The notes beneath the pieces were generated by a model that saw nothing but the letters and a program-made list of their open reading frames with translations, ran no database searches and had not been told where the DNA came from. This document shows, piece by piece, positions 18,696-27,480 of a DNA stretch of 53,971 nucleotides. The stretch is taken from NCBI GenBank assembly GCA_902546145.1, contig CACCIT010000004.1, positions 1 to 53,971 of the forward strand, given 5' to 3'. Both the position numbers and the translations under genes were made by a program. Position 1 is the first letter of the stretch. Each line of letters begins with the position of its first letter. This DNA comes from an uncultured Pelagibacteraceae bacterium. Lineage in GTDB: Bacteria > Pseudomonadota > Alphaproteobacteria > Pelagibacterales > Pelagibacteraceae.

Positions 18696-19151
18696 ATGAT
18701 CACAATAGAAGAATTTAAAAAAAAACAGTCAGAAAAATGTCGTTTGATAGGTTTAGATTTGGGCTCAAAAAGAATTGGTGTATCAATTTGTGACGAAAAG
18801 CAATTAATTGCTACCCCTTATAAAACTATACATAAATCAAAAAATAATGAATTAATTGAAGAGTTAAAAAACATTATTCAAGAGAATGACATCAAGGCAA
18901 TTATCATTGGTTATCCTTTAAATATGGATGGATCTTTAGGCTCTTCAGCACAGTCGGTCAATGACGTATCTAAAAATATAGATAAAGATTTAGATGTTGA
19001 TGTGTGTCTCTGGGATGAAAGATTGTCAACTGTTGGGGCTTTTAATTTATCAAGCCAATTAGATGTTAATGTATCTAAAAGAGAAAAGAATATAGATCAG
19101 AACGCAGCAGCTTTTATTCTTCAGGGAGCTATAGACTATCTAAATAATTAA
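18696..19151 (+). CDS. ruvX: Putative pre-16S rRNA nuclease / Holliday junction resolvase YqgF
   Basis: RuvX/YqgF is an RNase H-fold nuclease involved in 5' maturation of 16S rRNA, and a Holliday-junction role has also been proposed. The 151-residue protein shows the three acidic blocks: Asp21 in LIGLDLGSKRIGVS, the IIIGYPLNMDGS strand (about 70-81) and LWDERLSTVGA (about 106-116). A final conserved Asp lies in KNIDQNAAAFILQ. It starts the rightward cluster and faces gatC; pyrB starts 42 nt after its stop. A TATAGT hexamer at 18676-18681 may be its -10, without a clear -35. Confidence 0.92.
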   Translation: MITIEEFKKKQSEKCRLIGLDLGSKRIGVSICDEKQLIATPYKTIHKSKNNELIEELKNIIQENDIKAIIIGYPLNMDGSLGSSAQSVNDVSKNIDKDLDVDVCLWDERLSTVGAFNLSSQLDVNVSKREKNIDQNAAAFILQGAIDYLNN

Positions 19152-19193
19152 TCCTTGCCATTCAATGGCTTTATAGTTATAGAGTTAATTTTA

Positions 19194-20132
19194 ATGGCAA
19201 AAAACATCAAAGCTATTAAAATTTCTCAAAAACATTTGTTAGGTATCCAAGATCTATCAGTTAGTGATATAAACTACATTTTAGATGAATCTGAAACTTT
19301 CATTAAATTAAATCAGAGTAAGAACAAGAAAATTGATGTTCTTAGAGGTAAAACTCAAATTAATCTATTTTTTGAACCATCAACAAGAACACAAAGTTCA
19401 TTTGAGTTAGCTGGAAAAAGACTTGGTGCTGATGTGATGTCAATGAATATGAATAATTCAGCAATTAAAAAAGGTGAAACTTTAATTGATACAGCAATGA
19501 CTTTAAATGCGATGCATCCTGACATTATTGTAATAAGGCATCAAGACTCTGGAGCATGCAATTTATTATCTCAGAAAGTAAATTGTGTAGTATTAAATGC
19601 TGGTGATGGCAGACGTGAACACCCTACTCAAGCATTACTAGATGCTTTAACAATAAGAAATAGAAAGAAAAAAATTGAAGGATTAAAAATTGCTATATGT
19701 GGAGATATTCTTCATTCCAGAGTCGCAAGATCAAATATTTATTTACTAACAATGCTTGGTGCTGAAGTAAATATTGTTGCCCCAACAAATTTGATGCCAA
19801 AAGAAATTGAAAAGTTTGGTGTTAATACTTTTACCGATATGAAAAAAGGATTGAAAGATTGTGACATTGTAATGATGCTAAGATTACAAAATGAGAGAAT
19901 GACAAGTTCTTATTTGTCATCAAATAGAGAGTATTATGAATATTACGGTTTAACACCTGATAAATTAGATCATGCTAAACCTGATGCACTAATAATGCAT
20001 CCTGGCCCAATGAATAGAGGTATCGAAATAGATACTAGATTGGCAGACGATATAAATAAAAGTGTAATCAAAGAACAAGTTGAACTTGGAGTTGCTGTAA
20101 GGATGGCCTGTTTAAAAATATTTTGTGAATAA
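19194..20132 (+). CDS. pyrB: Aspartate carbamoyltransferase catalytic subunit
   Basis: PyrB makes carbamoyl-aspartate, the first committed pyrimidine step. I chose the ATG at 19194, giving 312 residues that begin [18 protein letters not shown]; an upstream TTG in frame at 19155 would add 13 residues without family support. The carbamoyl-phosphate loop is [12 protein letters not shown] (60-71), followed by [12 protein letters not shown] and [11 protein letters not shown]. The pyrC-like gene begins at the next base after its stop, with no spacer. No pyrI regulatory subunit is seen. In other bacteria ATCase of this kind assembles with a dihydroorotase or dihydroorotase-like partner, which suits this gene pair. 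Confidence 0.95.
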   Translation: MAKNIKAIKISQKHLLGIQDLSVSDINYILDESETFIKLNQSKNKKIDVLRGKTQINLFFEPSTRTQSSFELAGKRLGADVMSMNMNNSAIKKGETLIDTAMTLNAMHPDIIVIRHQDSGACNLLSQKVNCVVLNAGDGRREHPTQALLDALTIRNRKKKIEGLKIAICGDILHSRVARSNIYLLTMLGAEVNIVAPTNLMPKEIEKFGVNTFTDMKKGLKDCDIVMMLRLQNERMTSSYLSSNREYYEYYGLTPDKLDHAKPDALIMHPGPMNRGIEIDTRLADDINKSVIKEQVELGVAVRMACLKIFCE

Positions 20133-21419
20133 ATGAAAAAACAATACTTTATTAACGCAAATATAATTGATCCTCAAAATTCAATTAATGAAAATGGAGG
20201 ACTTATTGTTGGAGAAGAAGGTAAAATTGAAGCAATAGGGAAAAAAGTAAATACAAATAATTTACCGTCCAGAGAAAAACCAATTGATTTAAAAGGAAAA
20301 TATATATTCCCTGGTTTAGTCGATATGAGAGTTTTTGTTGGAGAACCTGGGTATGAGTATAAAGAAAATTTCAGAACTTTAAGTAATGCAGCTCTATCTG
20401 GAGGAGTAACATCTGTAGTAACAATGCCTAATACAGATCCTGTAATTGATAATGTTTCAATAGTAGATTTTTTAAAACGAAGAGGACGAGATAAATCTAA
20501 GATTAATATATTTCCATGCGCATCTCTTACACAAAATGTAGAGGGAACAAACATGACGGAATTTGGATTGTTAGCTAGTAAAGGGATTGTAGCTTTTACA
20601 GATGGTGTAAAGACAATTCAAAATACTAGATTAATGTCAAGAATAATGAATTCAGCAAAGGATTTAGGATGCCTAATAATGCAGCATGCTGAGGATTATG
20701 AGTTGGCAAAAAATGGTATGATAAATTCGGGTATAATCGCTACAAAACTTGGGTTATCAAGTATACCAGATGTGGCTGAGAGAATAATTATTGAACGAGA
20801 TTTAACATTGTTAGAAAAAGCAAAGTGTCGATATCACATATCTCAACTATCATCAGGCAAATCAGTAGAAATCATTAAACAAAGAAAAAATGATATTAAA
20901 TTTTCTTGTGGAGTTTCAATAAATAACCTTTCCTTAAATGAAAATGATATTGGAGATTTTAAAACATTTTTAAAGTTATCTCCCCCATTGAGAAAAGAAG
21001 AAGATAGATTGGCTTTAGTCCAAGGATTAAAAGATAAAACAATTGATGTCATTGTTTCAGATCATAAACCTGAAGATGAAGAATCAAAACGATTGACATT
21101 TTCTCAAGCAGCAACAGGTGCTTCAGGTATTGAAACTTTATTGTCTTTAAGTTTGGAACTATTTCATAATGGATCTGTAAAACTTGAAACAATAATCCAA
21201 GCACTAACATCTAATCCAGCTAAAATTTTAAATATCAATAAAGGAAATCTTTCAATTGGTAATGATGCTGACTTTTGTATTGTTGATATAAATAAACCTT
21301 GGATTGTAAAAAAAGAAAATTTAATTTCTAAATCCAAAAATACGTCAATTGAGGACAAAAAACTTCAAGGAAAAGTAACCAATACATTTGTAAAAGGTAA
21401 AGAATTATTTAAGATATAA
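20133..21419 (+). CDS. pyrC: Dihydroorotase-like protein (PyrC/PyrC' type), HxH motif missing
   Basis: By homology and position this is the dihydroorotase gene, normally closing carbamoyl-aspartate to dihydroorotate. The 428 residues follow the class I amidohydrolase layout. Where active enzymes have DxHxH at the end of the first barrel strand, this protein reads DMRVFVGEPG (64-73), so both metal-binding His are Arg66 and Phe68. Other ligand-type positions remain: QHAEDYEL, HISQLSSG and SDHKPEDE. It could be a non-catalytic PyrC' partner for PyrB, as known in Pseudomonas. Similar DARVF-type proteins are common beside pyrB in alphaproteobacteria, as I recall. The gene follows pyrB without spacer and plsY starts 2 nt downstream. 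Confidence 0.85.
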   Translation: MKKQYFINANIIDPQNSINENGGLIVGEEGKIEAIGKKVNTNNLPSREKPIDLKGKYIFPGLVDMRVFVGEPGYEYKENFRTLSNAALSGGVTSVVTMPNTDPVIDNVSIVDFLKRRGRDKSKINIFPCASLTQNVEGTNMTEFGLLASKGIVAFTDGVKTIQNTRLMSRIMNSAKDLGCLIMQHAEDYELAKNGMINSGIIATKLGLSSIPDVAERIIIERDLTLLEKAKCRYHISQLSSGKSVEIIKQRKNDIKFSCGVSINNLSLNENDIGDFKTFLKLSPPLRKEEDRLALVQGLKDKTIDVIVSDHKPEDEESKRLTFSQAATGASGIETLLSLSLELFHNGSVKLETIIQALTSNPAKILNINKGNLSIGNDADFCIVDINKPWIVKKENLISKSKNTSIEDKKLQGKVTNTFVKGKELFKI

Positions 21420-21421
21420 AA

Positions 21422-22000
21422 ATGGAATTATTAACAATAGGTATTGTCTCATACCTAATGGGTTCTGTCCCTTTTGGGTTAATATTAACTAAAATTTTTT
21501 TAAAAAAAGATATTCGAGAAATTGGATCAGGTAACATTGGTGCAACAAATGCGCTAAGAACAGGAAATAAATTTATTGGTTATTCAACTTTAATACTTGA
21601 TATAGTTAAAGCAGTTATTCCAGTTTTATATGTAAAGGTAAATTTTCCTGATCTGATTTATGTATCAGCTTTATGTGCTTTTCTGGGTCATGTTTTTCCA
21701 GTTTGGTTAAAGTTTAAAGGTGGTAAGGGAGTAGCAACTTATGTTGGTATATTATGCAGTATAAATATAATGTTTGGAATAGTTTTTGGTATTTGTTGGC
21801 TTGTAACTTTTTTTATTTCTAAATTTTCATCATTAGCATCATTAATTGGATCCTTTTCAGTTCCTGTTTATTTATTTCTGTTTGAATCAACAGAAAATGA
21901 ATTATTTTTTGGAATAATGTTTATTTTAATATTTTATACTCATAGAGAAAATATTAAACGACTGATAAATAAAGAAGAAAACAAGACTAAAATTTATTAA
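21422..22000 (+). CDS. plsY: Glycerol-3-phosphate acyltransferase PlsY
   Basis: PlsY is an inner-membrane enzyme that moves an acyl group from acyl-phosphate to glycerol 3-phosphate, the first step of phospholipid synthesis. The 192-residue protein has about five to six membrane segments and the three conserved cytoplasmic motifs: SVPFGLILTK (15-24), GSGNIGATNALRT (36-48) and the Gly-rich KFKGGKGVATYVG (about 97-109). It follows pyrC by 2 nt and precedes topA by 37 nt. In many alphaproteobacteria dprA lies between plsY and topA; it is absent here. Confidence 0.95.
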   Translation: MELLTIGIVSYLMGSVPFGLILTKIFLKKDIREIGSGNIGATNALRTGNKFIGYSTLILDIVKAVIPVLYVKVNFPDLIYVSALCAFLGHVFPVWLKFKGGKGVATYVGILCSINIMFGIVFGICWLVTFFISKFSSLASLIGSFSVPVYLFLFESTENELFFGIMFILIFYTHRENIKRLINKEENKTKIY

Positions 22001-22037
22001 TTTGACTATCAAACACTTTTAAGTAGTTTGTTAAATT

Positions 22038-24623
22038 ATGAATCTAGTCATAGTTGAAAGTCCTGCAAAAGCTAAAACCATCAACAAATACCTTGGTGAT
22101 AATTATACTGTTTTAGCAAGTTATGGGCATATAAGAGATTTACCATCCAAAAATGGATCAGTTGATCCTGATCATAATTTTAAAATGGAATGGGAAGTTG
22201 ATAGTTTTTCAAAAAAATATTTAAAAGAAATAACTGATGTTGCAAAAGAATCCTCTAAAATAATACTTGCGACTGACCCTGACCGTGAAGGTGAAGCTAT
22301 AGCATGGCATGTTAAAGAATATCTTGATGAAAAAAAACTTTTAAAAGATAAAGAAATTGAAAGAGTTGTTTTTAATGAGATAACAAAAAAAGCCGTAATT
22401 CATGGCATTGAAAATCCACGACAAATCGAACCTTTATTAGTGGATGCCTACATGGCAAGAAGAGCTCTTGATTACTTGGTTGGTTTTAACATTTCTCCAA
22501 TACTTTGGACTAAACTACCTGGGTCAAAATCAGCTGGAAGAGTTCAGTCTGTAGCTTTAAAATTAATCACTGAAAGAGAGCATGAAATAGAATTATTTAA
22601 TCCTGAGGAATTTTGGACACTTACTCTTAAATTTGGAGATGATAATAAAAACACTATTACTGCAAGCATCTCACAATTAAATGGTAACAAAATAGAAAAA
22701 TTTACTTTTAGAGACAAGAATAGCATTGAAAAAGCAATCAAAGAATTAAAAGAGAAAAAATTTCAAATAACAGATATTTCATCAAAAGTTGTAAAAAGAA
22801 ACCCCTCTGGTCCATTTACAACCTCAACATTACAACAAGTTGCATCTAGTAGATTAGGTTTTGGAGCTTCAAGAACAATGCAAATTGCACAAAAACTATA
22901 TCAAGGTGTTGAGATTGATGGAGATACTGTTGGATTGATTACTTATATGAGAACTGATGGAACTAACTTATCAGCTGATGCAGTAAATGATTTTAGAAAT
23001 TTTATTAAAAGTGAGTATGGTAATGAATATTTGCCTGCATCTGCAAATAATTATTCTGGTAAAAAAGCAAAAAATGCACAAGAAGCTCATGAGGCTATTA
23101 GGCCAACAGATATAAATAGAGCACCCGACACTTTAAAAAAATATTTAAGTAGCGATCAACAAAAACTATACAATTTAATTTGGTCCAGAGCTTTGTCCTC
23201 ACAAATGGAAGTTGCTCAATTTGACAGAAATACCATAACAATAGAATCAGAGGATAATCAGACAATATGTAAGGCAAGTGGCTCTGTATTAAAATTTGAT
23301 GGTTTTTTAAAAGTTTACTCAAATGCAAGCAAAGATGATGATGAAGAAGAAATTTTACCAGAAATGTATAAAGGACCAATTAATATTGAAGCATTAATTG
23401 ATGAACAACATTTTACACAACCACCTCCAAGGTATTCTGAGGCAAGTTTAGTCAAAAAATTAGAAGAATTGGGAATTGGTAGACCTTCTACTTACGCAAG
23501 TATAATTTCAACTATAGCTAATCGAGGTTATGCAGAAATAGTAAATAAAAGGTTTTTTCCAACTGATCGTGGCAAACTTATCTCTGCATTTTTAGAAAAA
23601 TTGTTTTCTAAATATGTTGATTATAACTTTACTGCAGGCTTGGAAGATCAATTAGATGAAATTACATCTGGTAAAGAAAGCTGGATAAAAGTTTTAGAGA
23701 TGTTTTGGAAAGATTTTAATAGTAATGTTTCTGAAGTTAAGGAGAAAAGAACTAGAGAAGTGTTAGATCTTTTAAATGAAAGTCTAGGAGCTTTAATTTT
23801 TGATACTGATAAAGATGGAAATATTGTTCGAAAATGCCAGCTATGTGACACAGGTTCACTAAGTCTTAAAAATAGTTTTAGAGGTGGGGCTTTTATAGGA
23901 TGTTCTAATTATCCAGAGTGTAAATTTACTAGACCCTTGTCTAAGGCTAAAGCAGCAGCTCAATCGCAGTTAGCAGAACCTAAATTTTTAGGAAAACATG
24001 AAAATGGTAATGATATATATCTGAAAAATGGAAGATTTGGCCCCTATCTTCAATATGAAAAACTTGAGGAAGAAAAATTAGAAGAGACAAAAACTAAAAA
24101 AAAGAGAAAAACCAAAAAATCTAAACCAGATGTTAATGAATTAATTAAAAATGTTTCTATACCAAAAGGTTTAGAGTTAGAAAGTATAGACTTGGAAAAG
24201 GCTCAGTTTTTATGCTCTCTACCAAAATCAATTGGTATTAACCCTGATAATCAAAAAGAAATTATTTTAAATACTGGAAGATTTGGTCCCTATCTTAAGT
24301 GTGAAAATAAATCTGCTAGAATAGAGAATATTGATGAAATTTTCTCTATAGGATTAAATCGAGCAATTACCCTGATTGCTGAAGCAAAACCAGGCAGAAT
24401 GTCTTCTTCAATTATTAAGGATTTAGGAGAACATCCTGAAGATAAAAAACCAGTTAGGGTTATGAAGGGGCAATATGGTCCTTATATTAAATATAAATCT
24501 TTAAATGCAACAATTCCTGAAGAAAAAGATCCTACAGAACTTACAATGGAAGAGGCTTTAATCCTTATTGAGAAAAGGAAAGAATACGATAAAACCAAAA
24601 AAAAGAAAAAAATTAAAAAATAA
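22038..24623 (+). CDS. topA: DNA topoisomerase I
   Basis: TopA relaxes negative supercoils by transient single-strand cuts. The 861-residue protein starts with a TOPRIM domain (MNLVIVESPAKAKTINKYLG; ATDPDREGEA with Asp80 and Asp82). The catalytic Tyr303 sits in GLITYMRTDGTNLS. A four-Cys zinc ribbon follows (Cys600, Cys603, Cys622, Cys628). The tail carries three GRFGPY-type repeats at about 665, 747 and 811, as in many alphaproteobacterial enzymes, with Lys-rich linkers and a Lys-rich C-terminus. The gene is complete. Its TAA overlaps the ATG of the small secreted protein gene by one base. Confidence 0.97.
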   Translation: MNLVIVESPAKAKTINKYLGDNYTVLASYGHIRDLPSKNGSVDPDHNFKMEWEVDSFSKKYLKEITDVAKESSKIILATDPDREGEAIAWHVKEYLDEKKLLKDKEIERVVFNEITKKAVIHGIENPRQIEPLLVDAYMARRALDYLVGFNISPILWTKLPGSKSAGRVQSVALKLITEREHEIELFNPEEFWTLTLKFGDDNKNTITASISQLNGNKIEKFTFRDKNSIEKAIKELKEKKFQITDISSKVVKRNPSGPFTTSTLQQVASSRLGFGASRTMQIAQKLYQGVEIDGDTVGLITYMRTDGTNLSADAVNDFRNFIKSEYGNEYLPASANNYSGKKAKNAQEAHEAIRPTDINRAPDTLKKYLSSDQQKLYNLIWSRALSSQMEVAQFDRNTITIESEDNQTICKASGSVLKFDGFLKVYSNASKDDDEEEILPEMYKGPINIEALIDEQHFTQPPPRYSEASLVKKLEELGIGRPSTYASIISTIANRGYAEIVNKRFFPTDRGKLISAFLEKLFSKYVDYNFTAGLEDQLDEITSGKESWIKVLEMFWKDFNSNVSEVKEKRTREVLDLLNESLGALIFDTDKDGNIVRKCQLCDTGSLSLKNSFRGGAFIGCSNYPECKFTRPLSKAKAAAQSQLAEPKFLGKHENGNDIYLKNGRFGPYLQYEKLEEEKLEETKTKKKRKTKKSKPDVNELIKNVSIPKGLELESIDLEKAQFLCSLPKSIGINPDNQKEIILNTGRFGPYLKCENKSARIENIDEIFSIGLNRAITLIAEAKPGRMSSSIIKDLGEHPEDKKPVRVMKGQYGPYIKYKSLNATIPEEKDPTELTMEEALILIEKRKEYDKTKKKKKIKK

Positions 24624-24871
24624 TGAAAATTAAATTATTTGTTTATTTATTAATTTTGACAATAACTAATGTTAACTTATCTATAGCAGATGATTGTAAT
24701 AAATTTGATAAATTAAGCAAAGAATATGCAAAATGTACAGCTGAATTAATTAAAGATAAGACTTCTGAAAAATATAAAGAAGGGAAAAAAAAACTTAATA
24801 AATTAAATTTAAAAGAGAAACTAATTAAATTTAAAAATAGTAAATCACACAAAGAATTCACGGAGAAATAA
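24623..24871 (+). CDS. Small secreted protein of unknown function
   Basis: I do not recognise this 82-residue protein. Residues 1-22 look like a signal peptide (MKIK, a hydrophobic core to about 16, then LSIA before DDC), leaving a mature part of about 60 residues, highly basic and Lys-rich. Two cysteines (Cys25 and Cys38) in the mature N-terminal part could form a disulfide in the periplasm. The rest is predicted helical (KYKEGKKKLNKLNLKEKLI). It starts within the topA stop codon (TAATG) and ends one base before the RidA-like gene, so expression with topA is likely. A real gene is supported by this tight packing and the signal peptide. Confidence 0.7.
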   Translation: MKIKLFVYLLILTITNVNLSIADDCNKFDKLSKEYAKCTAELIKDKTSEKYKEGKKKLNKLNLKEKLIKFKNSKSHKEFTEK

Positions 24872-24872
24872 A

Positions 24873-25334
24873 ATGAACTTTGAAAAAAAAATAATAGAAT
24901 TAAATATTAATTTACCAGATGCAAAACCTCCTGTTGGCTCATATGTTGCGACTAAAAAAACTGGTAATCTACTTTTTATATCAGGTCAAATATCTATAAA
25001 TGAAAATGGAGAACTAATTAAAGGAAAAGTTGGAAAAGATTTAAGTACAGATCAAGCGTACGAAGCAGCAAAAAGATGTGGATTAAGCTTAGTTGCTCAA
25101 GCAAAAGCTGCTTGTGATGGTGATTTATCTAAAATAAAATCATGTATTAAATTAACAGGATTTGTTAATTCAACTAATGACTTCATTGAACAACCAAAAG
25201 TAATAAATGGAGCTTCAGATTTAATTGCTTCAATATTTGGAGATGCTGGTATGCATACAAGAGCTGCAGTAAGCACTAATAGTTTACCTCTTGGAGTTTC
25301 TGTAGAAGTTGATGCTATATTTGAATTAAACTAA
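24873..25334 (+). CDS. RidA family protein (YjgF/YER057c/UK114)
   Basis: RidA-type proteins hydrolyse reactive enamine/imine intermediates released by PLP enzymes; other members have other deaminase roles. The 153-residue protein has LLFISGQISINENGELIKGK (30-49), an interior helix YEAAKRCGLSLVAQAK, and the C-terminal stretch HTRAAVSTNSLPLGVSVEVD whose Arg fits the substrate-binding Arg of active RidA. It is somewhat longer than classic RidA (about 130) and looks like the longer subfamily, so I give no gene symbol. The ATG follows the preceding stop by one base, and its own stop is one base from the stop of ugd on the other strand. Confidence 0.88.
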   Translation: MNFEKKIIELNINLPDAKPPVGSYVATKKTGNLLFISGQISINENGELIKGKVGKDLSTDQAYEAAKRCGLSLVAQAKAACDGDLSKIKSCIKLTGFVNSTNDFIEQPKVINGASDLIASIFGDAGMHTRAAVSTNSLPLGVSVEVDAIFELN

Positions 25335-25335
25335 A

Positions 25336-26634
25336 CTATCTTCCGATACCAAAATAATTGATATTCAATTTTTTCATTTTAGTTGGAGAATACATATTTC
25401 TCATATCATAAACCTTGAAATTTTTCTTATTAACTAATTTTCTAAAATTCAATAATTTAAAATCATTCCATTCAGTATGTAAAATAATTAAATCAGAATT
25501 CAAACATGCAGGTTTTATTTTATCAAAATATTTAACATTTTTTAAATTTTTAAATTCTTTTTTTTCACCCGAGGGATCAAAATATCTTATCTTACAATTT
25601 TTTTTATTAAAATAATTAATCATTGGTATACTAGAAGCTTCTCTCATATCATCGGTGTTAGGTTTAAAAGTTACGCCAAGAAATGTAATTGCTTTATTCG
25701 AAAGCCTATTATTTAATATTTTCTCAACTCTTTTGATTGATAAAAATCTACGTTTATCATTCGATGAAACTACAGTTTTAACAATAGACAAATCTGTATT
25801 AAATTTTTTACCTGTATCAATTAAAGCTCTAGTATCTTTTGGAAAACATGATCCTCCATAAGCTGGTCCTGCTCTCAAAAATCTATCTCCAATACGCTCA
25901 TCTGATCCCATACCAAGAGATATATCTTTAACGTCTATACCCGTTTTTTCACAAAGGTTTGCAATCTCATTAATAAATGAAATTTTTGTAGCTAAAAATG
26001 CGTTTGAAGCATATTTAATTAATTCGGCACCTCGACGAGAAGTATTAAAGTATCTGCTATTTTTTTTTATAATGGGCATATAAAGTGTCTTTAAAATTTT
26101 ATTAGCTTTTTTACTATCAGTTCCAATAATAACTCTATCTGGGTAGACAAAGTCTCTAATAGCCTCACCTTCTCTTAAAAACTCAGGATTAGAAACAACA
26201 TCAACTAATTTTCTTTTTTTTAAATTTTTTAAAATGTTTTCAATTTTATCACCAGTAGTAACTGGAACTGTAGATTTTGTTATTATAATTTTATAACTTT
26301 TAATTATTTTTTTTAATTCTTTTGCAACACTAAACACATATTTTAAATCAGCTGAATTACTATTTTTTTTAGTTGGAGTTCCAACACATATAAAAATTAT
26401 ATCAGAACTTGAAACTGCCTTTTTTAAATCTGTAGTAAATTTCAAGCGATTTTCTTTGTAATTTTTTTTTAAAATTTCCTCTAAGCCAGGCTCATAGATA
26501 GGAACATTGCCTTTATTCAATTCTTCTATTTTTTTTTTATCTTTATCTACACAGTAAACGATATTACCAACATCAGAAAAACAGACACCACTTACTAAAC
26601 CAACATAACCGGTTCCTATCATGCAAAGTTTCAT
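25336..26634 (-). CDS. ugd: UDP-glucose 6-dehydrogenase
   Basis: The enzyme oxidises UDP-glucose to UDP-glucuronate with two NAD+, feeding surface polysaccharide or glycolipid synthesis. The 432-residue protein starts with the NAD fold MIGTGYVGLVSGVCF (5-19) and keeps EFLREGEAIRDFVYPDR (151-167) and the catalytic Cys263 in YGGSCFPKDTRAL. The C-terminal UDP-binding domain follows (FLGVTFKPNTDDMREASS). Its ATG overlaps the galU stop (ATGA), so galU-ugd is a two-gene unit that makes UDP-glucose and then UDP-glucuronate. Homologues for UDP-ManNAc oxidation are related, but the motifs fit Ugd better. Confidence 0.93.
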   Translation of the reverse strand: MKLCMIGTGYVGLVSGVCFSDVGNIVYCVDKDKKKIEELNKGNVPIYEPGLEEILKKNYKENRLKFTTDLKKAVSSSDIIFICVGTPTKKNSNSADLKYVFSVAKELKKIIKSYKIIITKSTVPVTTGDKIENILKNLKKRKLVDVVSNPEFLREGEAIRDFVYPDRVIIGTDSKKANKILKTLYMPIIKKNSRYFNTSRRGAELIKYASNAFLATKISFINEIANLCEKTGIDVKDISLGMGSDERIGDRFLRAGPAYGGSCFPKDTRALIDTGKKFNTDLSIVKTVVSSNDKRRFLSIKRVEKILNNRLSNKAITFLGVTFKPNTDDMREASSIPMINYFNKKNCKIRYFDPSGEKKEFKNLKNVKYFDKIKPACLNSDLIILHTEWNDFKLLNFRKLVNKKNFKVYDMRNMYSPTKMKKLNINYFGIGR

Positions 26635-27446
26635 AGTTTACCTATTTCTTTATTTGAATTAATAAATCCTTGCATTGTCCCGCAGTCTAAATACTTTCCT
26701 AAAAAATTATGAGCAATAAATTTTTCGCCTTCTTTAATTAAAGTTTGAATAGCATCTGTTATGTGTATTTCACCACCATTACCAGGTTTTTGCTTGGATA
26801 GTTTATTAAATATTGTTTTAGGAAGAATGTATCGTCCAATTACTGCTTTATTAGAGGGAGCATTTTTAATTGAAGGTTTTTCAACCACTCCATCAATATA
26901 ATAATCATTTTTTGATATTTTTTTGTTTAAACTATAGATGCCCCATCTTGAAACTGTTTTGGAATTAACTTTCATACTGGCCATTACAGAAGATTTATGT
27001 TGATGATGTACTTTAATCATATCTTTAGAACAGTTTTTTTTTATTATTAAATCATCTGGCAATAACATTAAAAAATATTTGTCTTTTATATATTTTTTTG
27101 TTTTAAATACAGCATCACCTGTTCCCTTGGGTATATTTTGATATACAAATTTTATTAATTTTTTATATTTTAATATTTTTTTATATTCAGCAATTATTCG
27201 AGGGTCTTTTTTCTTTTTAATAATTTTTTTATAAAAAGCGTCACTGTAGAAATAATTTTTAATCATCTTTTTTTTATTTGATATAATGAAAACAACTTCT
27301 TTAATGCCAGCCTCAATACACTCATCTAAAATATATTCAATTCCTGGCTTTCCATTTATTGGTAGAAGTTCTTTAGCAAAAACACTTGTTAGAGGCAAAA
27401 GCCTAGTTCCTTGACCTGCTAGAGGAATAATTGCTTGTTTAATCAT
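26631..27446 (-). CDS. galU: UTP-glucose-1-phosphate uridylyltransferase
   Basis: GalU makes UDP-glucose from UTP and glucose 1-phosphate. The 271-residue protein has the nucleotidyltransferase N-terminus PLAGQGTRLLPLTSVFAKEL with LLPINGKPGIEYI, the metal-binding LPDDLII stretch (about 133-139), VEKPSIKNAPSN and GNGGEIHITDAI. It is shorter than the E. coli enzyme (about 300) but includes all core motifs. It is transcribed before ugd with a 4-nt overlap. The start is 34 nt from the panC start on the other strand. Confidence 0.93.
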   Translation of the reverse strand: MIKQAIIPLAGQGTRLLPLTSVFAKELLPINGKPGIEYILDECIEAGIKEVVFIISNKKKMIKNYFYSDAFYKKIIKKKKDPRIIAEYKKILKYKKLIKFVYQNIPKGTGDAVFKTKKYIKDKYFLMLLPDDLIIKKNCSKDMIKVHHQHKSSVMASMKVNSKTVSRWGIYSLNKKISKNDYYIDGVVEKPSIKNAPSNKAVIGRYILPKTIFNKLSKQKPGNGGEIHITDAIQTLIKEGEKFIAHNFLGKYLDCGTMQGFINSNKEIGKL

Positions 27447-27480
27447 ATAAATGTTTTACTTATTTAGATTTTTAATACAA

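Noticed and set aside
19155-19193. Upstream TTG extension of pyrB
   Set aside because: The extra 13 residues are not like PyrB, and the ATG at 19194 gives the standard N-terminus.
20174-20554. Antisense open frame of 126 codons within pyrC
   Set aside because: It lies wholly opposite a clear conserved gene, has no family resemblance and is a by-product of codon use.
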